Origin: an uncultured Paracoccaceae bacterium
GTDB taxonomy: Bacteria > Pseudomonadota > Alphaproteobacteria > Rhodobacterales > Rhodobacteraceae
Length of the DNA: 64,000 bases
Direction: 5' to 3'
Assembly: GCA_937916485.1 (NCBI GenBank)
Contig: CALFSV010000173.1
Coordinates: forward strand, 1 to 64,000
How positions within the stretch are numbered: the stretch's first letter is position 1; the number at the start of each line of letters is the position of its first letter. The notes beneath the pieces were generated by a model. That model was not told the origin of the DNA, made no database searches, and saw nothing but the letters and a program-made list of their open reading frames with translations. A program made the translations under genes and the position numbers. Shown piece after piece: positions 51,444 through 60,364 of this stretch.

Positions 51444-53993
51444 TTAGAACCGCTCTAGCAACCTCTTGAGGTAATCGAGTTCCTCGGTGGGTCTTCCCTG
51501 CTCTGCCGAACGGCGGCGGATCTCGTCCAGCAATTCTTCGGCCCGGCGGTAGACATCGCCGCCTTGCAGCATGTTCTCATCTGTGCCGAACTGACCAGTG
51601 TTACCTAGCTGACGGCCAAGGGGGTCGCGCCGGGTGGGCTCTACCCGGCCTTCTGCCGCCCCTTGCTGTTGGCCCTGACCCGGTTCCTGCTCGTTCTGGG
51701 CGAGAGCCTCGCCAAGATTGCGCATTCCGTCCCGCAGGGCGTTCATCGCTTCGGCCTGGCGATCGATGGCCTCGGCCATATCGCCCTGTCGCAGCGCCTC
51801 TTCTGCCCCATCCATCGCGCCCTCGGCACGCTCCAGCGCGCGGCGGGTTGCCTCGGCCTCTTCGCCACTGAGGGCTGGCAGATTGCCTTGCTGGCGGTTC
51901 AGTTCGTCGCGCAGGGCCTGCTGGCGGTCGGCAAGGCTGCCCTGACCCGGCTGATCGCCTTCACCACCCTGCCCCTGATCGTTTTGCTGGCCCTGTCCGG
52001 TCGGATCGTCGCCAGGGCTTTGACCCTGACCTTGCTGGCCGCCCTGCGGGTCCTCGCCCGGTTGCTGGCCTTGCTGTTGTCCTTGCTGGCCGGGTTGACC
52101 ATTGAACTGCTCCTGCAATTCGCGGAAGGCCTCATCGGACAGATCCTGCTGGTCGCGCAGTGTCTCTGCCAGATCCTGCATCGACTGCTGTCCCGGCGAC
52201 CCTTCGCCGTTCTGACCCTGATTCTGGGTGACCTGCAGATTCTCCATCATCTGGTTAAGCTGTTCCATCAGCTCTGCCGCCTCGGCCATACGGCCCTCTT
52301 CCATAAGCTCCTGAATCCGGTCCATCAGGGCCTGCAATTCATCCTGCGTGATCTGCATGCTGTTTTCAGAGCTTTGCGGCTGGTCCGTCCCATCGCCGGG
52401 TTCGGCATTCTCAGCCAACATGCGCATATAGTCGTCCATCGCTTCGCGAAGCTCGTTCATCAGCTCTGCGATCTCTTCGTCGGACGCACCATTGCGCATG
52501 GCCTCTGCCAGACGCTCCTGCGCGCGGCGCAGGCGCTCGCGGGCATCGGCAAGCGTGCCATCCTCAAGCTGAATGGCAAGGTCCCAAAGGGCCTGAGCAA
52601 TCTCGTCCACCTCTTCCGAGGACAGGGGCCCCACCGAGGACAACGCATCCAGACGCCGCAGGGTCACGTTCAGGCGCAGATAGGTCGTCTCATTTGGGAA
52701 GATGTCTTCGGGTGTATAGGCAACCGCCCGCAACACCTGCAGGACCCGGCGGGAATTCGATTGTGCCCATAAAAGGTCGCGGCGCTGTTCAATCACCGCG
52801 CGGGCAACCGGCTGGAAAAAGCGGCGGCCGGGCAGCACCATCGGCTCGGGGGCCGCGATACCCTCTTGTCCGCTGGCGTCCGTCACACTCATCGTGACGG
52901 TGACAGGCAGGTTGGCAAACGGATGCTGGCTAAAATCGTCGATCAACATCTCTTCAAACTCGGACCGATCGCCGGAAAACGGCATGGGCAGGTCAACGAC
53001 AACCGGCTCGCGCGCGTCAGGTTCCACCGACAGGCCAAAGCTGCGGTCGACTGCATCAAGATCGAGGGCAATGACCGCCTGCCCCACCATCACGCCGTAG
53101 TCGTCTTTGGCAGCAAACGGCAGGGCAAGGGCGCCCATCGCGTCGGCCTGAACCGGGCCTGTGACCTCCACGGTCGGCAAGGCGTCATCCAACACGCGCA
53201 AATCCCAGGACGCACCACCAGGCCCGTCAATGTTCAGCGTCCCGCTTTGGGCGACGTTAAAGGTCTGTTGTGGGGCACTGGCACTGTCGAGATCCTCGAT
53301 CCGGCCAGACACCGTCTCTGACACGGTCAGCGCGCCCACCTCGCCATAAAGGCGAAGGGTGACGCGGCTGCCTTCAGGGACCGTAAGAGGGCCTTGCGGA
53401 ATGTCGGCAAGATACAGCGACGGGCGACCGGTGTAGGATGGCGGCTCCACCCAGCCCTCCCAAACAGGGCCGGCGGCCAGGACAGAGCCACCGCCGGACG
53501 CCACTTCACCGACACTGCCCACACGCAGAACAGAGCCGAAGAGAAGGGCCGTCACAAAAACCAAAAGCGCCATGAACCGCAGGCCAAACGGATCACGGGA
53601 GGCCACCCTGAGATCCGGCTCTACCGGTTTTGCGGCCCGGGTGCGGTCAGCCATGCGGGCCAGATGCGCCCGCCAGACCGCTTCGGACGCCGGATCGCCC
53701 GATCCGATAGCCTGGCGGTCGGTCAACGCGGCGATCGGACGGCCCGGAAGCGAGGCATCGACACGCGCCACCGCCTCCGACCGGGTGGGCCAGCGAAACC
53801 GGCGCAAGCCCAGCGTTAGGGTGACAGCCAGAGCAATAACGGCCAGAACGACACAGGCCCAAAATGCCTCGATCGGCAAAAGCTCGTGCCAGCCCATCAG
53901 CAAGGGGGCAAGGATCAACGCCATCACCGACCAGACCGGCCAGAACGCCCGCGCTACGCGTTCAGCCAACATGCCCAAACGGGTCAGGCCCAC
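51444..53993 (-). CDS. DUF4175 / TIGR02302 family membrane protein
   Basis: An 849-residue protein from GTG 53993. Two TMs lie near the N-terminus (WSVMALILAPLLMGW and ACVVLAVIALAVTLTLG), another near 140-160, then periplasmic beta-rich segments, helical repeats with many charged residues, a Gln/Gly-rich low-complexity part (about 590-700) and a helical C-terminus. No GTG-proximal RBS is present. A CTG at 54047, 7 nt after AGGAGA, would add 18 residues (TLLPPPTTPDIRHLAWPVG-like) that extend the family similarity. Function unknown. It follows lysA on the same strand. Confidence 0.82.
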   Translation of the reverse strand: MGLTRLGMLAERVARAFWPVWSVMALILAPLLMGWHELLPIEAFWACVVLAVIALAVTLTLGLRRFRWPTRSEAVARVDASLPGRPIAALTDRQAIGSGDPASEAVWRAHLARMADRTRAAKPVEPDLRVASRDPFGLRFMALLVFVTALLFGSVLRVGSVGEVASGGGSVLAAGPVWEGWVEPPSYTGRPSLYLADIPQGPLTVPEGSRVTLRLYGEVGALTVSETVSGRIEDLDSASAPQQTFNVAQSGTLNIDGPGGASWDLRVLDDALPTVEVTGPVQADAMGALALPFAAKDDYGVMVGQAVIALDLDAVDRSFGLSVEPDAREPVVVDLPMPFSGDRSEFEEMLIDDFSQHPFANLPVTVTMSVTDASGQEGIAAPEPMVLPGRRFFQPVARAVIEQRRDLLWAQSNSRRVLQVLRAVAYTPEDIFPNETTYLRLNVTLRRLDALSSVGPLSSEEVDEIAQALWDLAIQLEDGTLADARERLRRAQERLAEAMRNGASDEEIAELMNELREAMDDYMRMLAENAEPGDGTDQPQSSENSMQITQDELQALMDRIQELMEEGRMAEAAELMEQLNQMMENLQVTQNQGQNGEGSPGQQSMQDLAETLRDQQDLSDEAFRELQEQFNGQPGQQGQQQGQQPGEDPQGGQQGQGQSPGDDPTGQGQQNDQGQGGEGDQPGQGSLADRQQALRDELNRQQGNLPALSGEEAEATRRALERAEGAMDGAEEALRQGDMAEAIDRQAEAMNALRDGMRNLGEALAQNEQEPGQGQQQGAAEGRVEPTRRDPLGRQLGNTGQFGTDENMLQGGDVYRRAEELLDEIRRRSAEQGRPTEELDYLKRLLERF

Positions 53994-54082
53994 AGGCCAG
54001 GCCAGGTGGCGGATGTCAGGGGTCGTCGGGGGCGGTAACAGCGTCAGCGGCTTTCTCCTGCGTTCGCTCGAAACCTAGTGCC

Positions 54083-55348
54083 TCAGAGCCATGAAGGAAT
54101 GGTATCGCGCGAAATCATCTCGTCAAAGGTCGGTCTTGGGCGGATAACTGCGAAGTGATCGCCCTGGACAAGCACTTCGGGCACCAAAAGGCGGGAATTG
54201 TACTCACTGGACATAACCGCGCCGTAGGCTCCGGCAGATCGGAAGGCAACAAGATCGCCATCGGCAAGCTTGGGCATCATCCTGCCCTTGGCAAAAGTGT
54301 CACCACTTTCACAGATCGGACCGACGATATCGTAGGCCACCCGGTCGTGGCCAGGGGCAGGCTCGGCCACCGGGACGATATCGTGATGGGCCTCGTACAT
54401 GGCCGGACGGATCAGGTCGTTCATGGCGCCATCAACGATCAGGAACTCGCGGTCCTCGCCGGATTTCACATAGATCACCTGGGTCAACAGGATCCCGGCA
54501 TTGCCCGAGATGAGGCGGCCAGGCTCAATCTCGATCTCGCATCCCAGGTGGCCCACCGTGCGGCGGATCAGATCGCCATATTCGCTTGGCAACGGCGGGG
54601 CGGTGTTGTCGCGCACGTAAGGAATGCCAAGGCCACCACCAAGATCCAGCCGGGTAATCTCATGTCCATCCGCGCGCAACTGGGCCGTGAGTTCCGCCAC
54701 CTTGAGATAGGCCGCCTCAAACGGCGCCAGCTCGGTCAGCTGGCTGCCGATATGCACGTCGATCCCAATGACCTTCAGCCCCGGCAGGGACGCGGCCATG
54801 GCATAGACGTCGCGGGCGCGAGAGATTGGGATGCCAAACTTGTTCTCCGACTTGCCCGTGGCGATCTTGGCATGGGTCTTGGCATCGACATCGGGGTTTA
54901 CGCGCACAGTGATCGGGGCCACGGTCCCAAGGGACACCGCCACCTCGCTCAGGGCGACCATTTCCGGCTCGCTCTCGACATTGAACTGCCGGATGCCGCC
55001 CTCCAGGGCCAGCCGCATCTCCTGGCGGGTCTTGCCCACGCCAGAAAACACGATGCGCTCGCCCGGCACGCCAGCCGCCTTCGCTCGCAGATACTCACCA
55101 GCCGACACCACGTCCATGCCCGCACCCGCATCGCCCAGCAACTTCAGCACAGCTACATTGGAAAGCGACTTCATGGCGTAGCACACAAGGTGCGGCATGC
55201 CTGCCAGCGCCTCGTCAAATAGGCGAAAATGGCGCAGCAAGGTCGCCGCCGAATAAACATAGACCGGCGTCCCGACAGCGGCCGCGATATCGGCCAGAGG
55301 CACATCCTCGGCCATCAACTGGCCGTCCCGGTAAAGAAAATGATCCAT
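54083..55348 (-). CDS. lysA: diaminopimelate decarboxylase
   Basis: A 421-residue fold-III PLP enzyme. The PLP lysine is in VCYAMKSLSN, followed by GAGMDVVSAGEYLRA, the DVHIGSQLTEL strand (HIGSQ), GGGLGIPY, EPGRLISGNAG and CESGDTFAKGR. It makes L-lysine from meso-diaminopimelate. ATG 55348 gives the family N-terminus MDHFLYRDGQLMAEDVPL. It is part of a minus-strand run argH - lipoprotein - DUF2834 - lysA - DUF4175. Confidence 0.96.
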   Translation of the reverse strand: MDHFLYRDGQLMAEDVPLADIAAAVGTPVYVYSAATLLRHFRLFDEALAGMPHLVCYAMKSLSNVAVLKLLGDAGAGMDVVSAGEYLRAKAAGVPGERIVFSGVGKTRQEMRLALEGGIRQFNVESEPEMVALSEVAVSLGTVAPITVRVNPDVDAKTHAKIATGKSENKFGIPISRARDVYAMAASLPGLKVIGIDVHIGSQLTELAPFEAAYLKVAELTAQLRADGHEITRLDLGGGLGIPYVRDNTAPPLPSEYGDLIRRTVGHLGCEIEIEPGRLISGNAGILLTQVIYVKSGEDREFLIVDGAMNDLIRPAMYEAHHDIVPVAEPAPGHDRVAYDIVGPICESGDTFAKGRMMPKLADGDLVAFRSAGAYGAVMSSEYNSRLLVPEVLVQGDHFAVIRPRPTFDEMISRDTIPSWL

Positions 55349-55370
55349 CTGCCGCCCTACCCTGTCACCG

Positions 55371-55408
55371 CTTTTTCTTGCCAAAAATATTCCCGCCGGA
55401 GGCATCCA
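55371..55408. repeat. dispersed AAATAT-CCC-GGAGG intergenic motif, copy 4
   Basis: CTTTTTCTTGCC, then AAAAATATTCCCGCCGGAGGC, nearly identical to copy 2 at 12775. It lies between the DUF2834 stop and the lysA start. Confidence 0.6.
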
Positions 55409-55411
55409 ACC

Positions 55412-55729
55412 TCAAACAACAGGACGTGTCCTCAGGAACAGGTAAAGCGGCAAACCACAGCTCACCCCGATGCCAAAAGTGGCCGGGATGGCGATCAGCG
55501 CCAGCCAGTTCCGGCGCACCGAAACCTCCGCCACGATCCAGACTGTCAGGGCAATCGCCGCGATGGTCAGGTCCCAGGTCAGACCTGTGGTCGACCCGTT
55601 CACATACCAGGCGTCGATCAGGCCCGACAGCCCCGTTCCGGTTTCCTGCATATAACCAAGGAAATAGTACATCGGGTGGATTGCCCCCCAGATGGCGAGG
55701 CCAAGATAGATCAGGCGCAGGGGCGACAT
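55412..55729 (-). CDS. DUF2834 family membrane protein
   Basis: A 105-residue protein with three hydrophobic segments: RLIYLGLAIWGAIHPMYYF, LTIAAIALTVWIVAEVSV and LALIAIPATFGIGVSCGLPLY. The pattern matches DUF2834 (small integral membrane proteins of unknown role). ATG 55729 overlaps the stop of the upstream lipoprotein gene by one base (TGATG), so translation is likely coupled; a GTG one codon earlier is possible. Between the lipoprotein and lysA in the operon. Confidence 0.82.
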   Translation of the reverse strand: MSPLRLIYLGLAIWGAIHPMYYFLGYMQETGTGLSGLIDAWYVNGSTTGLTWDLTIAAIALTVWIVAEVSVRRNWLALIAIPATFGIGVSCGLPLYLFLRTRPVV

Positions 55730-55872
55730 CACGGGTTCATCTCCGGTGGGACCGCACTTGTATCCATCTCGGCGGTTTCAGACGCAGCAAGGCTCGTTGG
55801 CATAAAGGGCGGGCTTTCTGCCCCACATGAGGCCAGGGCAGTCAGCGCCAGCAGCGCGGCAAACGCTCTCAT
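55729..55872 (-). CDS. small lipoprotein (47 residues)
   Basis: On the minus strand ATG 55872 opens a 47-residue frame: [20 protein letters not shown], then [15 protein letters not shown] and [13 protein letters not shown] short hydrophobic signal with the lipobox LASC (Cys16) predicts a lipid-anchored envelope protein with a mature part of 32 residues. It overlaps the argH stop by four bases (ATGA) and its TGA overlaps the DUF2834 ATG, so the three genes are translationally linked. No family recognised. Confidence 0.75.
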   Translation of the reverse strand: MRAFAALLALTALASCGAESPPFMPTSLAASETAEMDTSAVPPEMNP

Positions 55873-57257
55873 CCCAGGATCTCCTTCCAACGCGCAATCT
55901 GGACGCGCACCTGATCCGGCGCCGTCCCCCCGTAGGAGGTACGGCTCGCCACCGAATTGTCCACGCCAAGCACGTCAAAAACCGATGCCGTGATGGCCGC
56001 ATGAACGCTCTGCATCTCGGCGAGGCTAAGCTCGGGCAAGTCACACCCCTTGCCTTCGGCCAGGGCCACCAGGCTGCCGGTCACGTGATGGGCCTCGCGG
56101 AACGGCAACGCAAGGGTGCGGACCAGCCAGTCCGCCAGGTCGGTCGCGGTGGAAAAGCCCGTCGCCGCAGCCTTGCGCAGATTGTCCTGCTGTCCGGTCA
56201 TATCCGCCACCATGCCCGCCATGGCCGCAAGGGCCAGAAGCAAGTTGTCGGCGGCGTCAAAGACCTGTTCCTTGTCTTCCTGCATGTCCTTTGAATAGGT
56301 CAGGGGAAGCCCCTTCATAACCGTCATCAGGGCGACATTGGCCCCAAAGATGCGGCCGATCTTGGCCCGGATCAGCTCAGCCGCGTCGGGATTGCGCTTT
56401 TGCGGCATGATCGAGGATCCGGTCGACCAACGGTCCGACATCTTCACAAAGCGGAACTGGGCCGAGGACCAGATGACAAGCTCTTCGGACAGTCGCGACA
56501 GGTGCATCGCGCAGATCGAGGCGGCGGCCAGAAACTCCAGCGCGAAATCCCGGTCAGCGACCGCATCCAGCGAGTTGGCCGATGGCCGGTCAAAGCCAAG
56601 TGCTTCGGCCGTCATATGCCGGTCGATGGGAAAGGATGTCCCGGCAAGCGCCGCGGCCCCCAGGGGTGATTCGTTCATCCGCTTGCGGGCATCGGCAAAG
56701 CGGGCCCGGTCCCGCGACAGCATCTCGACATAGGCCAGCATATGATGGCCCCATGTCACCGGCTGGGCCACCTGCAAATGGGTGAACCCGGGCATCACCC
56801 AATCGGCACCGGTCTCTGCCTGACCGACCAGAGCCTTCATCAAAGCCTCAATGGCGGCATCGGCGGCGTCACACTGGTCGCGCACCCAAAGCCGGAAATC
56901 CACGGCAACCTGATCATTCCGGCTGCGGGCGGTATGCAGCCGTCCCGCCGGTTCGCCGATCAGATCCTTCAGACGGGCCTCCACATTCATGTGGATGTCC
57001 TCAAGTGCCGTAGAAAACGCAAAATTCCCGGCCTCGATCTCTGACAAGACCGTGAGAAGGCCTTCCCCGATCGCCTCGGCATCCTTACTGGTGATGATGC
57101 CCGTGGCCGCCAACATGGCGGCGTGGGCCCGGGACCCTGCGATGTCCTGGCGGGCCAGACGCTGGTCGAAGCCGATAGAGGCGTTGATCGCCTCCATGAT
57201 GGCATCGGGTCCAGCGGCGAACCGCCCGCCCCACATCGCATTCGAGGTCTTGGTCAT
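55869..57257 (-). CDS. argH: argininosuccinate lyase
   Basis: A 462-residue enzyme of the fumarase/aspartase superfamily: [52 protein letters not shown] (cut by domain turns), the catalytic serine loop [12 protein letters not shown] and [14 protein letters not shown]. It forms arginine and fumarate in the last arginine step. First gene of the run leading to lysA; divergent from the TlpA-like gene. Confidence 0.97.
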   Translation of the reverse strand: MTKTSNAMWGGRFAAGPDAIMEAINASIGFDQRLARQDIAGSRAHAAMLAATGIITSKDAEAIGEGLLTVLSEIEAGNFAFSTALEDIHMNVEARLKDLIGEPAGRLHTARSRNDQVAVDFRLWVRDQCDAADAAIEALMKALVGQAETGADWVMPGFTHLQVAQPVTWGHHMLAYVEMLSRDRARFADARKRMNESPLGAAALAGTSFPIDRHMTAEALGFDRPSANSLDAVADRDFALEFLAAASICAMHLSRLSEELVIWSSAQFRFVKMSDRWSTGSSIMPQKRNPDAAELIRAKIGRIFGANVALMTVMKGLPLTYSKDMQEDKEQVFDAADNLLLALAAMAGMVADMTGQQDNLRKAAATGFSTATDLADWLVRTLALPFREAHHVTGSLVALAEGKGCDLPELSLAEMQSVHAAITASVFDVLGVDNSVASRTSYGGTAPDQVRVQIARWKEILG

Positions 57258-57282
57258 TGGTCAGGTCCCATCCGGAGGCAAC

Positions 57283-57843
57283 ATGCGCAAATTCGCTCTC
57301 GCGGCTCTTTATACGGGGCTTGGCCTCCTTGCAAACGGCGCAAGTGCCCAAGACATGGACACGCTGGATGCGCTGCGCCTGGGCGACATGCGCAAGTTGG
57401 TGATGCACAGCACCGCCATGCCAAGCTCTGACATCCCGTTCGAGGCGGCGGAGGGCGGCCAGGGCACCCTTTCCGACTTTGCAGGCAAATGGGTCGTGCT
57501 GAATTTCTGGGCCACCTGGTGCGCCCCCTGCCGGGTCGAGATGCCGCAGCTGGCGGCCCTCCAGCGGGACTACGGCGGCGACGCGTTCGAGGTCGTCACC
57601 ATCGCAACGGGTCGCAACATGCCTCAGGCCATGCAGGCCTTCTTTGACGAGATCGGGGTGGACAATCTGCCCCTGCACCGCGACCCCCGCCAGGCCCTTG
57701 CCCGCGACTTTGGCGTGTTGGGCCTGCCCGTAACCGTCATCCTGAACCCGGAGGGGCAAGAAGTCGCGCGCCTTCAAGGCGAAGCCGATTGGGCCGCCCC
57801 AGAGGCGCGCGCGATCATTGAGGCGCTGCTGGCGGGCAGCTGA
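57283..57843 (+). CDS. TlpA-family thiol:disulfide oxidoreductase
   Basis: A 186-residue exported thioredoxin-fold protein: signal peptide MRKFALAALYTGLGLLANGASA, then VLNFWATWCAPCRVEMPQLAAL with the WCAPC redox site, and a cis-proline region GLPVTVILNPEG. It may reduce periplasmic cytochrome or lipoprotein thiols. ATG 57283 has GGAGG (57273-57277). It lies in the 25-bp space after argH's start and is convergent with the endonuclease-fold gene (4 bp between stops). Confidence 0.9.
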   Translation: MRKFALAALYTGLGLLANGASAQDMDTLDALRLGDMRKLVMHSTAMPSSDIPFEAAEGGQGTLSDFAGKWVVLNFWATWCAPCRVEMPQLAALQRDYGGDAFEVVTIATGRNMPQAMQAFFDEIGVDNLPLHRDPRQALARDFGVLGLPVTVILNPEGQEVARLQGEADWAAPEARAIIEALLAGS

Positions 57844-57847
57844 CCGG

Positions 57848-58798
57848 TCAGAACTTTACCTCTGCCATTGTCGCCCTGTGATCAGACGGCCACGGGGTGA
57901 CGACCAGGTCGCTACGCGGTCCGTCCTCGCCCACGATCCAGGCGTCGGTCACGGTCAGGCCGGGTGCCCGGGCGAGGACAAAGTCGATACGGTCCGGATG
58001 ATCGTCGGTCGCGGTTTCCTCGTAGTAGGGCGTCCAAGTATAGGCTGGTTTGGCGACCGGATCAGTATGGATGGCCCGGTAGGTATCTACAAAACCCTGC
58101 GCCTCCAGTCCCGCCGTGGTCGGCCAGACAACCGCGACAGGCTTTTGCCCCGCAGCAACGGCAGCCTCTGTCCAGTCGTGCCCCGACGGTTCATTGAAAT
58201 CACCGGTGACAAAAACGGCTGAGGCACCATCAGCGGCAACCATCGCCTCGGCCAGCAGGGCCATAGCCGGGCCGCGGGTCTGTTCCGCCCACATGACGGC
58301 GTCCTCGGCGGTGCTGATGAATGGGGCGGGACCGTATTCGATGCCCAACAGCTGATAGGGCTGGTAGGGTTCATCATCGAGGTGAATGTTGAACAGCCAG
58401 ACCGTCTGGCCCTCTACATCGATCGAGACACCCAGATCATGGGGCGCCTGTCCGGTGATGGGGTAGCGCGACAGAACTCCGTTGGCCCAAAGGGCCACGT
58501 TTTCTTCGGTCTGTTCATAGTAGTAATATCCCAGCGCCTCGGCCAGGGCCGGGCCGACGCTGTCACCGGCCGCAGGACAATAGTCCGCTTCGCAAACCTC
58601 GCCCTCAAGCCGGGTCTCCTGCAGACCGATCAGGTCGGCATTGGCAGCGCGCAGCACCGCCAAAGTTTCGTCGATGGGCTTTTCCTCGTTCCCGCCGCCG
58701 CCCCAGACGTTGTAGCTCATTACCCTGAGCGTGGTTTCGGCGGTCGCAGGAAGCGCTGCAAGGCAGCCGACTGAAATCAGAAACGCGGTACGAATCAT
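57848..58798 (-). CDS. endonuclease/exonuclease/phosphatase (EEP) family protein, secreted
   Basis: A 316-residue protein with signal peptide MIRTAFLISVGCLAALPATA. EEP motifs: RVMSYNVWGGGGNE, DLIGLQETRL, LFNIHLDDEPYQPYQL, VFVTGDFNEPSGHDW, DDHPDRIDFVLA and PWPSDHRATMAEV. The substrate could be nucleic acid, phospholipid or inositol phosphate. ATG 58798 has AGGAG upstream on its strand. Two-cysteine segment CEADYC near 105 may form a disulfide. Confidence 0.88.
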   Translation of the reverse strand: MIRTAFLISVGCLAALPATAETTLRVMSYNVWGGGGNEEKPIDETLAVLRAANADLIGLQETRLEGEVCEADYCPAAGDSVGPALAEALGYYYYEQTEENVALWANGVLSRYPITGQAPHDLGVSIDVEGQTVWLFNIHLDDEPYQPYQLLGIEYGPAPFISTAEDAVMWAEQTRGPAMALLAEAMVAADGASAVFVTGDFNEPSGHDWTEAAVAAGQKPVAVVWPTTAGLEAQGFVDTYRAIHTDPVAKPAYTWTPYYEETATDDHPDRIDFVLARAPGLTVTDAWIVGEDGPRSDLVVTPWPSDHRATMAEVKF

Positions 58799-58858
58799 GG
58801 CAGTCTCCTAAGGTTGTTTGGCGATCTATGGCGGGCTTGGTAACAGCAGTAAGACCGT

Positions 58859-59431
58859 TCAGGCGCGACCCGAGCTGGACGACAGCATCGCAGGATCAAT
58901 CCCCAGGGATTTCAGCGCGGCGGACCATTTATGTTCGTTGGCGCGGCCGAACAGGATATCGGCGCGGGGCGGACAGGTCAGCCAGCCGTTGCGCTTGATC
59001 TCGTCTTCAAGCTGGCCTGGCCCCCAACCCGAATAGCCCAGCGCAAGCATCGACGCCTGCGGACCACGGCCCTTCGCAATCTCTTCCAGCACGTCCAGCG
59101 TTGCGGTCATAGCAGTCTTGGCATCGATCTTCAGGGTCGCCTTGCCGGACATGTAGTCGGCCGAATGCAGGACAAAGCCGCGTCCGTTCTCGACCGGACC
59201 TCCGAAATGAACCCGGATATCGCGCATCTCGGCCCCACCACTGTCGATCTCTAGTTGTTCCAGCAGATCGGAAAACCGCACCTCTGGGGTGGGCTTGTTC
59301 ACGATCAGACCCATCGCCCCTTCGTCAGAGTGCGAACACATGAACACAACGCTGTTGGCAAAGCGCAGATCGCCCATGCCCTGCATGGCGATAAGGAGCT
59401 GGCCGCTCAGGTTGGACTCCAACTTTTGCAT
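58859..59431 (-). CDS. YqgE/AlgH family protein
   Basis: A 190-residue cytosolic protein: LSGQLLIAMQGMGDLRFANSVVFMCSHSDEGAMGLIVNKP cut over two strands, then HFGGPVENGRGFVLHS and ALGYSGWGPGQLEDEI, the UPF0301 family pattern. The role is unclear, although Pseudomonas AlgH affects alginate regulation. ATG 59431 starts the conserved region; no clear RBS was found, and the frame upstream to 59695 is not conserved. It is divergent from the gene at 59537. Confidence 0.9.
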   Translation of the reverse strand: MQKLESNLSGQLLIAMQGMGDLRFANSVVFMCSHSDEGAMGLIVNKPTPEVRFSDLLEQLEIDSGGAEMRDIRVHFGGPVENGRGFVLHSADYMSGKATLKIDAKTAMTATLDVLEEIAKGRGPQASMLALGYSGWGPGQLEDEIKRNGWLTCPPRADILFGRANEHKWSAALKSLGIDPAMLSSSSGRA

Positions 59432-59536
59432 GAGCGTGATGATGTGATGCCAGCGGGCAACGCGCAAGCATCCTCTGGAACCGCTCTCGCACAGTCGTGA
59501 CTTCCTATTTCGGCCAATCTGGCAGAAATCAGGAAC

Positions 59537-60352
59537 ATGACAACAATGACCCGCCTTTTTCCGGCTTGCCTTGCCACCTTTGCCCTTGCGGCTATGGCCC
59601 TCCCAGCGGCGGCAGAAATGGCGGATGACATTGTTAGCCTTGAGGTTTTGCCCGGTTGGCAGACGGATGCCGGCACCCGCATGGTCGGACTGCAACTGAC
59701 GCTGCTGCCTGGCTGGAAGACTTATTGGCGCGCGCCCGGTGACGGCGGGATTCCGCCGCAGGTGACTTGGGGCGGTTCACACAATATCGAGACGGCCCGG
59801 TTTCATTGGCCCGTGCCGGACGTCTTTGAAGTCGGTGGCATGCGGTCCATCGGCTATCACGACCAGGTCGTTATCCCGATTGAGCTGAGTACAGCCAGCC
59901 CCGACGCGCCAAGCCGGATGTCCGGCGCTCTGGATATTGGGGTCTGCATGGACATCTGCGTCCCGGTCGAACTGTCCTTCGACCTGACGCTAGAAGGCGC
60001 GGGCAGCCGCGATGCTGCCATCGTCGCGGCCCTTGTCGACCGGCCCATAACAGGGGCCGAAGCGGGCGTGTCGGGTGTCACCTGCCAGCTGTCCCCGACA
60101 GAGAATGGGTTGCATATCGTCGCCACGATCATGATGCCGCAGGCGGGCTCAAACGAGGTGGTTGTGATTGAAACCAATGATCCCAATGTCTGGGTCTCAG
60201 AGCCTGTCGCCGTTCGCGCTGGTGGCACCCTCACCGCAGAAGCGGAGATGATCCACCTTGAGGGTGGCGCATTTGCCGTCGACCGGTCTGCCCTGCGTTT
60301 CACCGTTTTGGGTAGTGCCCAGGCAGTAGACGTCATGGGCTGTACAGGCTGA
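59537..60352 (+). CDS. DsbD N-terminal (alpha) domain-like secreted protein
   Basis: A 271-residue exported protein: signal peptide with LFPACLATFALAAMALPAAA, then LLPGWKTYWRAPGDGGIPPQVTW, characteristic of the DsbD-alpha immunoglobulin-like fold, and GVCMDICVPVEL with a C-x3-C pair. There is no membrane domain, so it is a stand-alone periplasmic electron carrier or interaction module. ATG 59537 or 59546: aggaa at 59531 fits the second better. It is next to the RND pump gene on the opposite strand. Confidence 0.85.
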   Translation: MTTMTRLFPACLATFALAAMALPAAAEMADDIVSLEVLPGWQTDAGTRMVGLQLTLLPGWKTYWRAPGDGGIPPQVTWGGSHNIETARFHWPVPDVFEVGGMRSIGYHDQVVIPIELSTASPDAPSRMSGALDIGVCMDICVPVELSFDLTLEGAGSRDAAIVAALVDRPITGAEAGVSGVTCQLSPTENGLHIVATIMMPQAGSNEVVVIETNDPNVWVSEPVAVRAGGTLTAEAEMIHLEGGAFAVDRSALRFTVLGSAQAVDVMGCTG

Positions 60353-60364
60353 CGCAAGCCCGGA

